64,000 bases of DNA from Labilithrix luteola (GTDB lineage Bacteria > Myxococcota_A > Polyangia > Polyangiales > Polyangiaceae), in the NCBI RefSeq assembly GCF_001263205.1, contig NZ_CP012333.1, forward strand, positions 1,488,001-1,552,000. Reading direction: 5' to 3'. The position numbers and the translations under genes are program-made. Of the stretch, positions 1-8,145 are shown piece after piece (the stretch's first letter is position 1; the number at the start of each line of letters is the position of its first letter). The notes beneath the pieces are model-generated. The model ran no database searches, was not told the origin of the DNA, and saw only the letters and a list, made by a program, of their open reading frames with translations.

Positions 1-514
1 GCGCACGACGAAGCCGCGATGCGGCCGTTCCGGGCGGAATGCCGAGGACGACAGAAGCCTCGGCAAGCGTCATTTCTTCGAGCTCGCAGAGAACGACGAT
101 GTCGCGAAGCTCGTCGGGAAGCTCGGCGAGCAGCGTATCGACGAGGGCGATCTCTTCCTGTCGCTCGGCATCGTCTTCGACGCTGGGGTGCGCGGAGTCC
201 GACTCCATGATGGCGGCCTTCTCCTGCAGCGTGCGGCGCCGGAGAATCGCGCGCCTCGCGTGCATCGCGAAGTTCGCCGCGCAGCGGAACAAGAAGGGTC
301 GTTCGGCGCCGACCTCGACTCCATCCAGCTTGCGCGAGAAGACGAGGAACACTTCCTGGGCGACGTCGTCGGCCTCGCCCTTCGGGATCCCGAGGCGCCG
401 GAGCGACCGCCAGACGAACAGGTAGTGCTCGTCGACGGCACGTCGCAATCGCTCGTCACGGCCGATCGCTTCGGCTGGCATGAGCGAAAGTGGACGAGCG
501 ACATTCACCGACAT
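1..514 (-). CDS. ECF RNA polymerase sigma factor (cassette D), truncated by window edge
   Basis: The frame opens with an ATG at 514 and stays open to base 1, so 171 residues are visible and the C-terminus lies outside the window. Region 2 is at about residues 28-95 with the core-binding stretch DDVAQEVFLVF (49-59). Region 4 begins near residue 125 and contains the helix-turn-helix ending GIPPGTAASRLRR. This is the usual two-domain ECF layout. A GAGAGGAG ribosome binding site lies just upstream. It follows the outer-membrane-like gene at 570-1646 on the same strand, exactly as the sigma gene does in cassettes A, B and C, so it is probably the second gene of a fourth cassette. Family assignment is firm; the regulon is unknown. 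Confidence 0.9.
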   Translation of the reverse strand, partial: MSVNVARPLSLMPAEAIGRDERLRRAVDEHYLFVWRSLRRLGIPKGEADDVAQEVFLVFSRKLDGVEVGAERPFLFRCAANFAMHARRAILRRRTLQEKAAIMESDSAHPSVEDDAERQEEIALVDTLLAELPDELRDIVVLCELEEMTLAEASVVLGIPPGTAASRLRRA

Positions 515-569
515 GACGTTCGCCTGCGGGGCCTCCTCTCCGTGACATTCCCGGCTGGGAGCCGATTTA

Positions 570-1646
570 TCACCAGACACGAACTTTCATCCCCACCCCA
601 AGCTCGGCCGCTACGAGCGGCACGCGAAACAGGGACATCCCGCTGAGAACGAAGGACTGGCGGAGAATCGGCACCGTCGCCCCGCCGCCGAAGGTAAGGG
701 CCACGCGAGGGGCGACCCAGAGAGCGACGCCAGCTTCGGCTCCAGCGCCGAGCCAAGGCTTCGTGGCGGATTCGTTCCTCTCGTAACCGCTCGATGCCGC
801 CCGGAGTGCACCGACCTCGGCACGCGCGCACGCCCAAGGCTCCCACTGCCCTTCCCGCTGCGGCCCACGGAAGTGCTCGAACGAAACGCATCCCGAGGCA
901 ACGAGCGCCCCCCAACCGAAGGTGACGTGCCCGCGACCGCGTTCGATCGTCGAATAGGGCGCCACGTCCACCGCGAGTCCGAGCGACGGCACCACACGCG
1001 CGTCGGTAGGCGGTCGCGCTTCGAGTCCCAACGCCACGCCCGCAGCGACGTTCGGCGTTCGCCCCGACACGCCGTGGGCCCCACCCGTGACGAAGACTTC
1101 TGCGCTTCGTTCGGCCTTCACCTCGGATGGTGGGGGCCCTCTTCGCGTCGACGGGCTCCTGGGCGCCTCGAGCGGCTTCGCAGGAACGACCGGCTCGGCA
1201 GGCACCGCGCCCTTCGCTCGCGACGCCTCGACCGCATCGGCTTCGAGGGCAACACCGAGGAAGAGCGCCAGCGCGAGCACGACGTCATCGCATCGCGTTT
1301 CGTGAATCTCACGAACGCCGAGCGACGCCCCCGTACTGTCCTCGAGCACGAGTCGGCCCTCGAAGCCGCGCCCCTCCTTGCGCGCCACCACACGCGCGAC
1401 GAGCGTTGGATGGTCGGAAGGTCCCGGCCACTCACGAACGCGCTGCCTCGCGAGGTCGACGAACGCCCGCTCGTCCGGACAGATCGGCTCGGCCTGGTAG
1501 TCGACGCGTAGCGTCCGCTGCACCCGCGGCTCCGAAAGTGCCCCCGAAGCGTCAGCGTCCTCACCGCGCGCCAAGCGAGGCGTCGCCACGAGCATGGCGG
1601 CGAGCAGAGCTGGCGGTGCTACCACGAAGACCGCCCGGGGTCGCAT
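570..1646 (-). CDS. Outer-membrane-like protein with conserved N-terminal domain (cassette D, first gene)
   Basis: A protein of 358 residues. I chose the ATG at 1646 because it opens a signal peptide (about residues 1-27, cleavage after LARG); an in-frame start 60 codons upstream gives a tail without signal character. An N-terminal domain follows with the family marks ICPDERAF and RCDDVVLALALF. Next comes a Pro/Lys-rich linker, then a glycine- and aromatic-rich C-terminal half with alternating hydrophobic residues that ends in VGMKVRVW, a beta-barrel-like terminus. The same architecture occurs at 1799-2908, 36809-37845 and 47349-48410, always just before an ECF sigma gene. A role in sensing or transmitting an envelope signal to that sigma factor is inferred from position only. 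Confidence 0.7.
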   Translation of the reverse strand: MRPRAVFVVAPPALLAAMLVATPRLARGEDADASGALSEPRVQRTLRVDYQAEPICPDERAFVDLARQRVREWPGPSDHPTLVARVVARKEGRGFEGRLVLEDSTGASLGVREIHETRCDDVVLALALFLGVALEADAVEASRAKGAVPAEPVVPAKPLEAPRSPSTRRGPPPSEVKAERSAEVFVTGGAHGVSGRTPNVAAGVALGLEARPPTDARVVPSLGLAVDVAPYSTIERGRGHVTFGWGALVASGCVSFEHFRGPQREGQWEPWACARAEVGALRAASSGYERNESATKPWLGAGAEAGVALWVAPRVALTFGGGATVPILRQSFVLSGMSLFRVPLVAAELGVGMKVRVW

Positions 1647-1798
1647 GCTCGAACGTCGCTCGGCTAGGTGACCACCATAGTCCCCTGCCGCGTCGGTGCG
1701 GTCAAGCGCACGAGCAGCAACGCTCGTTGCTCGAGACACGTCCGGGCGCGTCGCTCGCGCTTGACCTGGTCGAGCGCGGAACGGTACTTCGAGAGGAC
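1647..1798. promoter_or_regulatory. Divergent control region between cassettes D and A
   Basis: This 152-bp gap separates two divergently transcribed cassettes. It holds a 16-bp palindrome (AGCAACG-CT-CGTTGCT, 1716-1731) and a wider perfect inverted repeat, GGTCAAGCGC (1700-1709) and GCGCTTGACC (1757-1766). Read toward cassette D, TTGACC (1705-1700) with 17-bp spacing to GACTAT (1682-1677) could be a housekeeping-type promoter. Toward A the equivalent TTGACC is too close to the ATG at 1799 for a normal leader, so there the repeats fit an operator better. This is sequence inspection only. Confidence 0.45.
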
Positions 1799-2908
1799 AT
1801 GCTCGGGTCTCGCGGGGCGTGGACACCGGCAGCCTGCCCCGTTTGGACGGTCGCGGCGCTCATGACGTTCGCGAGCCAGGCGTACGCGAACGCGGCCTTC
1901 GCGAGCGACGAATCGGAGCCGTCGCCGTCGGTCGAGGCCATTTCGGTGGCCTACACCGCGGACGGGGCGTGTCCTACGAAGGAGCGCTTTCTCGCCAGCG
2001 TGCGCCGTTACACGACGAAGTGGAAGGAGACGGAGGCGAACGGCAGCGCGCGGAGCTTCGACGTTCGCTTCGTGACGACTCGCACCGGCGTCGCTGGAAA
2101 GCTCGTCGTTCGAACCGCCGATGGGCGCAGCTCGACGCGTGAGCTTCCCGGGCCCGAATGTGACGGCGTCGCACGTGCCGTCGCGATCATCATGGCGGTC
2201 GCCATCGATCCTCGTGCCCTCGGTGCGGCTCCCACCGACGAGCCACCTCCGGAAGCCCCACCGGAGCCGACCGCTGATACGGTTCCCCCGGCAGACGTCG
2301 TCACGGTCGCCGAGCCTCGCCGAGCCGATCGCGTCGCGCCCCCGGTCGCGCCGAAGCCACCTTCGAAGAAGAAGGACGTCGTGCGATTCGCCGTGGAGGC
2401 CGGCGCGGAGCTCACCTCCATCGTGACCGGAACGGCGATTCCGGTCTTCGATGCGGGCGTCGAGATGCGCTTCGATCTGGGGAGATCCGTCCCCGCGTGG
2501 CTCGCCCCGTCCGTCGGGTTGGCGTTGAGGCAGAGCTTGCCGAGCGAAACCAAAGTCCCTGGAGGAAGCTCGGAGGCGTTGTGGTCCGCGGCGGCCATCC
2601 GACTCTGCCCCCTGAGGGTTGCCGTCGGGCGCTTCGAGCTCGTGCCCTGCGCCGAGGCCAACGTCGGCATCCTGCGCGTCGAGGCGCGGGGAGTCGCCGA
2701 CGCGAGGCGAACCGCGACGGCTTGGTTCGACCGCGGAGGCTCGCTGCGCGCCACGTTCCGATTGGGCGAGAGGTGGGCGATTGGCGCCGATGCAGTCGTC
2801 ACCGCCCCCGTCACACGCAACCGATACACTCTCGCCAACGGAGACTTCGTCTCGCAGGCGCCGGTGGTCGGCGTGACGGGCGGGCTCTTCGGGGCCCTGC
2901 GATTGTAG
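1799..2908 (+). CDS. Outer-membrane-like protein with conserved N-terminal domain (cassette A, gene 1)
   Basis: A protein of 369 residues starting at an ATG with GAGAGG immediately upstream (1791-1796). A signal peptide covers about residues 1-30 (ends SQAYA). The N-terminal domain, about 40-145, carries the paired marks ACPTKERF and ECDGVARAVAIIMAVAIDP shared with the cassette B, C and D proteins. A proline-rich linker follows (about 145-200). The C-terminal half has short amphipathic strands and ends GGLFGALRL, consistent with a small outer-membrane barrel or barrel-like fold. The gene precedes the sigma gene at 3064 by 155 bp. I do not recognise a named family; the signal-transmission role is inferred from the constant neighbourhood. 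Confidence 0.7.
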   Translation: MLGSRGAWTPAACPVWTVAALMTFASQAYANAAFASDESEPSPSVEAISVAYTADGACPTKERFLASVRRYTTKWKETEANGSARSFDVRFVTTRTGVAGKLVVRTADGRSSTRELPGPECDGVARAVAIIMAVAIDPRALGAAPTDEPPPEAPPEPTADTVPPADVVTVAEPRRADRVAPPVAPKPPSKKKDVVRFAVEAGAELTSIVTGTAIPVFDAGVEMRFDLGRSVPAWLAPSVGLALRQSLPSETKVPGGSSEALWSAAAIRLCPLRVAVGRFELVPCAEANVGILRVEARGVADARRTATAWFDRGGSLRATFRLGERWAIGADAVVTAPVTRNRYTLANGDFVSQAPVVGVTGGLFGALRL

Positions 2909-3063
2909 AGCTCGGCCGATCGGTGCCGGTGCCTGAAATCAGGGACTCCGCCGAACTTGTCGGTGGCGTGACAGTCCCCTTCACTTTTCGTGATCGACCC
3001 GTGCGAACCCCACACTCTACCAAGGTGCAGGGTGCCATTGCCGTCAACACGGAGAGGAGTGGC

Positions 3064-3630
3064 GTGGCGGAGCCGGACGCGCGCGACGGGCAGCGTGATC
3101 GCGTCTTCCGGACCGCCATCGCACCGCTCATCGACGTGGCCTACCGGGTCCTACGTCGCCTCGGCGTACACGACCGGGAGATCGACGACGCGCTCCAGAC
3201 CGTCCTCGTCGCCGCCGATCGCAGGTTCGACGAGCTCGAGGGACCGACCGTCCTCAAAGCGTTCGTCTGCGCGTCTTGCGTGAACGTCGCGCGCGATCTC
3301 GGTCGACGTCGTGCCAGAACGACCGCTCGAACCAAGGACGTCGAGGACCTCGAACAATCGCCGACGTCGGAGCCCGGTCCCGAGGATGCGCTGGGTCGAA
3401 AAGAAGGCCTGGCGATGGTGCAGCGCATTCTCACGTCGATGGAGGAAGAGAAGCGCGTGGTCTTCGTCCTCTACGAGCTCGAGGAGCTCACCGGGCAGGA
3501 GATCGCCGACCACCTCGGCATTCCCGTAGGAACCGTCTCCTCGAGGCTGCGCAAAGCCCGTGAAGAATTCCGTTCCGCCATTGCCCGCGCGCACGCGAGC
3601 GAACGCAACCTCGAAAGAAGTGGACGATGA
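3064..3630 (+). CDS. ECF RNA polymerase sigma factor (cassette A, gene 2)
   Basis: A protein of 188 residues. The GTG at 3064 is chosen because GAGAGGAG sits four bases before it; the frame is open further upstream but has no coding character. Region 4 is typical, with LYELEELTGQEIADHLG followed by IPVGTVSSRLRKARE. Region 2 is recognisable (RRLGVHDREIDDALQTVL) but departs from its paralogues, which read QEVFLV where this one reads QTVLVA. The stop overlaps the start of the next gene (ATGA at 3627-3630), implying translational coupling with the membrane-anchored protein downstream. It presumably directs transcription of this cassette; the target promoter is not proven. Confidence 0.88.
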   Translation: MAEPDARDGQRDRVFRTAIAPLIDVAYRVLRRLGVHDREIDDALQTVLVAADRRFDELEGPTVLKAFVCASCVNVARDLGRRRARTTARTKDVEDLEQSPTSEPGPEDALGRKEGLAMVQRILTSMEEEKRVVFVLYELEELTGQEIADHLGIPVGTVSSRLRKAREEFRSAIARAHASERNLERSGR

Positions 3631-4346
3631 GCCAGCCGAGTTTTCCGCCTCGCCTGATTGACGCCGCGGACGACGCCGCGGTGCGCGATGCGCTGAGTGC
3701 CGCGAAGAGCGATTCGATGGATCCGTCACGTGCCATGCGCGCGCTCTCCGATTTCCAAGCCACGAAGGCGGCAGGCTCGTCCGCCGGTGTGGCGCGTCAG
3801 GCGGCACGCTGGAAGTGGGCGCTCTTCGCCAAGGTTCCGGCGTCGCTCGCCCTCCTCTGCGCCATCGGCGTGGGTTGGACGGCGTGGCCGAAGGCTTCGG
3901 ATCGCGCGATGGGTCCCACCGAGCCTACGGCGACGCCTGCTGCGACTGTCGAGAAAGCTCCCGAGACGTCACCCGCGCCTTCGGAGCCGCCATTCGAAGC
4001 GAGCATACGCGTCGAGGATCTTCCGTCGGCGCCGATGGCGAACGAAAAGCGAAATAGTGCCGCCAAGACCGATTCGTCGTTCAACGACGAATTGGCCATC
4101 ATGGAGTCGGCACGCGCCGCATTGTCGAAGAACGACACGGACGTCTGCATTCGCGCGCTCGACCGCTACGAGCGCAGATTCCCACACGGAATGTTCGCCG
4201 AAGAAGCGCCCGTCATGCGCCTCGAGGCGCTCGTTGCCAGAGGCGATCGCGATCGAGCCCGTTCGCTCGGAGAATCCATTCTCGCCAAGAATCCCGATGG
4301 GCCCCACGCGAGCCGAATTCGGTCCCTCCTCGCTTCGATCCACTGA
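3627..4346 (+). CDS. Membrane-anchored TPR-like protein, putative anti-sigma factor (cassette A, gene 3)
   Basis: A protein of 239 residues with a cytoplasmic N-terminal segment (1-66), one transmembrane helix (about 67-87), a Pro/Ala/Thr-rich linker, and a C-terminal helical repeat region (about 150-239). The last holds the TPR-like stretches RALDRYERRFPHG and SLGESILAKNPDG. The start overlaps the sigma stop by four bases. Position, single membrane span and coupling to the sigma gene suggest an anti-sigma or signal-transducing role. No zinc-finger anti-sigma motif (HxxxCxxC) is present, so this is inference. Equivalent proteins lie at 35377-36102 and 45981-46706 and share the C-terminal RSLL-type ending. 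Confidence 0.65.
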   Translation: MSQPSFPPRLIDAADDAAVRDALSAAKSDSMDPSRAMRALSDFQATKAAGSSAGVARQAARWKWALFAKVPASLALLCAIGVGWTAWPKASDRAMGPTEPTATPAATVEKAPETSPAPSEPPFEASIRVEDLPSAPMANEKRNSAAKTDSSFNDELAIMESARAALSKNDTDVCIRALDRYERRFPHGMFAEEAPVMRLEALVARGDRDRARSLGESILAKNPDGPHASRIRSLLASIH

Positions 4347-4364
4347 CTCGCAGGGCCGGCCAGC

Positions 4365-5633
4365 ATGAACCTCGATTCCTCTACCGCCCGGGTCAACCGG
4401 CCTAGGCACCGTACCGCCATCGGCATCGCCGCGATCGCTTCGGTGATCGTCATCGCCACGTCGTGCGCACCGTCCGTCACCGACACGATCGTCATCGGTG
4501 GAAGCCCCGACGACGCCGCAGCGGAGCCGACGCCGAGCTTCACGTCACCGGTCGACGCGGATGACGCCGAAACCTCGCTCGACGACGACGCGGCAAGCAC
4601 CGCGAAGATGTGCGTGACGAGCGAGTGCCCTCCGCTCTGGGGCACGTGTCCCAACCGCTACGGTCAGGTGTCGAAATATCGGTGCTCGACCCATCTCGCC
4701 GACGACTATGCGAACTGCGGAGCGTGCGGGGCGAGCTGCCCGAACCTTCCTGCCGAGCTCCACATGGTCGAAGCCTGCGTCGAAGGCCAGTGTCAGGCCA
4801 CGTGCAGTCCCCAGAACTTTCGTGACTGCAACGGCATCGTCGACGACGGCTGCGAGGTCGACCCCCAGACCGATCCGGACAACTGTGGCGGCTGCGGAAT
4901 CAAGTGTGACCCCGGCGTGCGCTGCATCCGAGGCCGGTGCGGATGTGCCCCGGGCACGATCGACTGCAATGGCCAGTGCAAAGACACCCGCTCCGACGAC
5001 AACAACTGCGGCGCGTGTGGCTATTCCTGCGCCGATCACGAAGTCGACGCGGGAACCTATCCGGATCACATGGTCTGGGGCTGCGAAAACTCGCAGTGCA
5101 AGGTGAAGTGCGAGACGGGAAAATACGTCTACTGGGCCGATTGCAACGGCACGAAAGCCGATGGCTGCGAGATCAATTTGTTCTCGGATCCGGCCAACTG
5201 CGCGACGTGCGGACACGCGTGTAAGCCGGGTGAGGCCTGCTTCGGAACCTTCGACACGGCCGTCCAGTGCCGAAATCCGCCCGGAGTGTGCAATCCCAAC
5301 GAGACATTGTGCAATGGCACGTGTCGAAACTTGGATACCGATCCCGACAACTGCGGTTCGTGCGGATTCTCATGTCCCTTCCCCGCAAACTATCGATGGG
5401 ACAGCAAAGACGGTAAAGCCGCCTGCACCGGTGGTCGCTGCAGCTGGGAATGCAATCCCAGATTCGCGGACTGCAACGGTCGCATGGACGACGGTTGCGA
5501 GGTCGAGCTCGACAAGGATCCTCACAACTGCGGGGCGTGCGGGGCCTCGTGTGACAACGGCCTCGGCCAGCCTTGCGTGGCCGGCCATTGCGCCACCATC
5601 GAATGCGACGGCGGCAAGGGGACCGTCCAGTGA
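4365..5633 (+). CDS. Six-repeat Cys-rich Stig1-like lipoprotein (cassette A, gene 4)
   Basis: A protein of 422 residues with an N-terminal hydrophobic segment ending in the lipobox-like IATSC, so probably a lipoprotein. The mature part contains six copies of the motif NCGxCGxxC (one copy reads NCATCG). They alternate with DCNG and DDGCEV-type segments, a pattern resembling Stig1-like cysteine-rich domains. The spacing suggests many disulfides and an extracellular or outer-surface location. The C-terminus GQPCVAGHC-x(3)-ECDGG is nearly the same in the two paralogues (34063-35313, 44767-45984). The ATG at 4365 lies 18 bp after the previous stop. No enzymatic motif is visible; a structural or adhesive surface role is inferred. 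Confidence 0.75.
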   Translation: MNLDSSTARVNRPRHRTAIGIAAIASVIVIATSCAPSVTDTIVIGGSPDDAAAEPTPSFTSPVDADDAETSLDDDAASTAKMCVTSECPPLWGTCPNRYGQVSKYRCSTHLADDYANCGACGASCPNLPAELHMVEACVEGQCQATCSPQNFRDCNGIVDDGCEVDPQTDPDNCGGCGIKCDPGVRCIRGRCGCAPGTIDCNGQCKDTRSDDNNCGACGYSCADHEVDAGTYPDHMVWGCENSQCKVKCETGKYVYWADCNGTKADGCEINLFSDPANCATCGHACKPGEACFGTFDTAVQCRNPPGVCNPNETLCNGTCRNLDTDPDNCGSCGFSCPFPANYRWDSKDGKAACTGGRCSWECNPRFADCNGRMDDGCEVELDKDPHNCGACGASCDNGLGQPCVAGHCATIECDGGKGTVQ

Positions 5634-6838
5634 AGCGCCATCGCTCGATGTTGTCGTCGACCGTGTTCGGCCTCCTCTCTGCCGCCGTCGTCGCTGCCGC
5701 GTGCGCCGACCAGACCGAGACGGACGGCGCGGCGCCGCCCGAAACCCGATTGCCCGACAATGGAGACGCCGCAGGCGCCACGACCGATGGCGGAGATGGA
5801 GACGTCTTCGTCAATCCCGGTTGCGAAGCGTCGAACACGTGCGCGCCACCGCCGGTCGACTGCGCGGCGGTCGACTTCTGTGCCGTCACCGCGCCGATGG
5901 CATCCGACGTGGTCCTCAACGGGATCTGGGGCAGCTCGGCAACCGACATCTGGGCCGTCGGCTCGCGCGGCACGATCCTCCACGGCAACGGAAACACGTT
6001 CTCCACGGTGCCTTCCGGCACCAACGTCGCGCTCTTCTCCGTCTTCGGTACCGCGAGCGACGACGTGTGGATCGCCGCCTCGCGTGCTCCCCTCCATTCC
6101 AAGGCGCTTCCCGACGGCGGCCTCGAATGGGAGTCCGTGCAGGGAGAGAGATGGGTCGACGACCTCGCGAGCGAGGGGCGCACCTGGACTCTCTGGGGAA
6201 GCTCGAAGGACGCGATCTGGATGGGAGGAGCCTACTCGTCGCGCTTCGGCGCGCCCGGAAGTTTCTGGTCGAAAGGCACGTCCGAAGACGGCGGCGTCGT
6301 CTGGAATGCGGAGACCGTGTATCGCCAGTTCGACACCTCCGGCTGGGACGCGACGATCCGAGGCATCTGGGGCGCCGGACCGAACGACGTGTGGGGCGTC
6401 GGCCAGCAGGGATACATCTTCCGCTACGAGCCCGCGAGCCAGGAGACGCCAGCCCGATGGCTCGCCTGGGACAGTCAGACGACGAATACCCTGGAAGGGA
6501 TCTGGGGGTCGAGCACCAGCGACATCTGGATCGTCGGCAGCGTCGGAACGATCCGCCACTCGACGGGAGCGCCTTCGACCTTCGACGTCGTCAACTCGCC
6601 CACGAGCCTTGCGCTCCATGCTGTGTGGGGGTCGAGCCCGAACGACGTCTGGATCGTGGGCGACGAAGGCACGCTCCTTCACTGGGACGGCACAGCATGG
6701 TCGATCGCCGATGCCGGACTACCGCCGGGCAGCCGGCCGAACCTCTACGGCATCTGGGGCACGGGGCCAAACGACGTCTGGATCGTCGGCGAAGGCGTCA
6801 TTCTGCATCGCACGACACAAAACAGGAACCGGCCATGA
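5630..6838 (+). CDS. Beta-propeller-like lipoprotein A (cassette A, gene 5)
   Basis: A protein of 402 residues. The GTG at 5630 overlaps the preceding stop by four bases; an ATG at 5648 is the alternative. The signal peptide ends in the lipobox VVAAAC. The mature protein is built from repeats of about 45-60 residues of the form GIWGSSxxDIWxVG-x-xGTIxH, at least seven copies, which resembles BNR/Kelch-type beta-propeller blades. A short Cys-containing segment (VDCAAVDFCAV) precedes the first blade, as in both paralogues (32840-34066, 43556-44770). Display on the outer membrane surface is inferred from the lipobox and fold; ligand unknown. Confidence 0.75.
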   Translation: MKRHRSMLSSTVFGLLSAAVVAAACADQTETDGAAPPETRLPDNGDAAGATTDGGDGDVFVNPGCEASNTCAPPPVDCAAVDFCAVTAPMASDVVLNGIWGSSATDIWAVGSRGTILHGNGNTFSTVPSGTNVALFSVFGTASDDVWIAASRAPLHSKALPDGGLEWESVQGERWVDDLASEGRTWTLWGSSKDAIWMGGAYSSRFGAPGSFWSKGTSEDGGVVWNAETVYRQFDTSGWDATIRGIWGAGPNDVWGVGQQGYIFRYEPASQETPARWLAWDSQTTNTLEGIWGSSTSDIWIVGSVGTIRHSTGAPSTFDVVNSPTSLALHAVWGSSPNDVWIVGDEGTLLHWDGTAWSIADAGLPPGSRPNLYGIWGTGPNDVWIVGEGVILHRTTQNRNRP

Positions 6839-8145
6839 CGCGCATTCGAACCACCATGATGGCCCTCGCGACGCTCGGCCTCTTCGGGCGCGGAGCGATC
6901 GCCTGCGCGGCAAGCGAATCGAACGCCGCCCTGACTCCCGCCGAGCCGCCTGATGCGAGCAGCGACTCGGCGACCGAGGAGGCTGGCCGCGAACTCGAAC
7001 CGCCCGACGCGGCCGACGCGGCCATCGACGCCGACAAGCTCTGCACCGATCAGGGCTGGTGCCACACGAAGCTGCCCGTCGTTCCGGACGGCGACGGCGG
7101 TCTGGTCGCTCCCCCCAAAGGTCTGAGTTTGGTCGATGTATGGGCGGCCCCCAATCACGAAGCTTGGGCCGTCACCGCGCAAGGCTATCTCCTTCACTGG
7201 ACCGGAGAGTGGCGTGTTGCCTTCGATGCGAAGACGCCACTCCGAACGGTGTGGGGATCGAGCGACAGCGAAATCTGGATCGCGGGCGAAGACCACTACG
7301 TGGCGCACGGCACGAGCAAGGGTGGCGGCATCCTCTTCGAGTCCTTGGATCTGGGCGCGGACGAAGACATTCTTCGATTTCGAAGCACATCTTCGATGGA
7401 CGTATGGGCGATCACTGCCCATCGAATCTTCCGCTACACGGGCAACCACGACACCAACGGAAAGCCCATGTTCACGCCGTCCGAGTTCCCGAACGGCATC
7501 GAGGCGCCGTCGAGGAACAAGATCACGTCGATGTATCAACGTGATTCCCAGGTATGGATCACCGGATTCGAAACCACCGATTGCAGCGACAACGGGAAAG
7601 AATGCTGCTTTTCTGACAACGGCTGTCCTGTCAACTTCGTGGCCGCCCGGTTTCGAGGCGATAAGACGCCACCGGCCGACACTGGTTCGCTCGACGCGTG
7701 GGAGCGCGTGGTCATGGAGAGCGAGCGGCTCATTGCTCTGCGCGGGGGCACCCTGAGCTCCGACGGCGTCCATACGCTCTTCACGGTGGCCTATCCGGGG
7801 ATCAGCACATGGATCACGCGGATGGGAAAGGCGAACGATCACCTGTTCGACGCGGGCGCAGCCATGCCCGCGGGGGACTATGTGTGGACACTCGATGAGC
7901 AGCCCGCCTACGGCAGCACGCCCGAAGGTCTCTGGAGCTCGTCGTCGGACGACGTGTGGATGATCGCGACGCCGGGCATCGTCCGGAGATGGGACGGCGT
8001 GAAGTGGAATGTCGCGCACGTCTCGATCACGAGCTCACCGCTCATCGCGCCGCTGCACGCCATCGACGGGAACGTGACCTCGACGGAGCACGAGCTGTGG
8101 GTCGTGGGAGAGAATATCGCCTTGCATCAGGTGGTCGCCCGATGA
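6835..8145 (+). CDS. Beta-propeller-like lipoprotein B (cassette A, gene 6)
   Basis: A protein of 436 residues whose ATG overlaps the previous stop (ATGA, 6835-6838). The signal peptide ends GAIAC, a probable lipobox. It shares the WGSSxxxIWIAG blade motif with the preceding gene but the blades are fewer and longer, with an insertion of about 90 residues near the middle containing a Cys cluster (DCSDNGKECCFSDNGC). A DQGWCHTKLP segment before the first blade recurs as DEGWCHVDVP and NDGFCHTELP in the paralogues at 31530-32843 and 42270-43559, marking this as a separate orthologous series from propeller A. Function unknown. Confidence 0.73.
   Translation: MTRIRTTMMALATLGLFGRGAIACAASESNAALTPAEPPDASSDSATEEAGRELEPPDAADAAIDADKLCTDQGWCHTKLPVVPDGDGGLVAPPKGLSLVDVWAAPNHEAWAVTAQGYLLHWTGEWRVAFDAKTPLRTVWGSSDSEIWIAGEDHYVAHGTSKGGGILFESLDLGADEDILRFRSTSSMDVWAITAHRIFRYTGNHDTNGKPMFTPSEFPNGIEAPSRNKITSMYQRDSQVWITGFETTDCSDNGKECCFSDNGCPVNFVAARFRGDKTPPADTGSLDAWERVVMESERLIALRGGTLSSDGVHTLFTVAYPGISTWITRMGKANDHLFDAGAAMPAGDYVWTLDEQPAYGSTPEGLWSSSSDDVWMIATPGIVRRWDGVKWNVAHVSITSSPLIAPLHAIDGNVTSTEHELWVVGENIALHQVVAR

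Noticed and set aside
4365..5633. Enzyme annotation for the Cys-rich lipoprotein
   Set aside because: Only Cys-spaced repeats and a lipobox are present; no catalytic motif is visible.
5161..8145. Nearly 1000-codon plus-strand frame overlapping several cassette A genes
   Set aside because: It spans gene boundaries, is mostly Arg/Ser-rich and only its end coincides with the real propeller B gene at 6835-8145.
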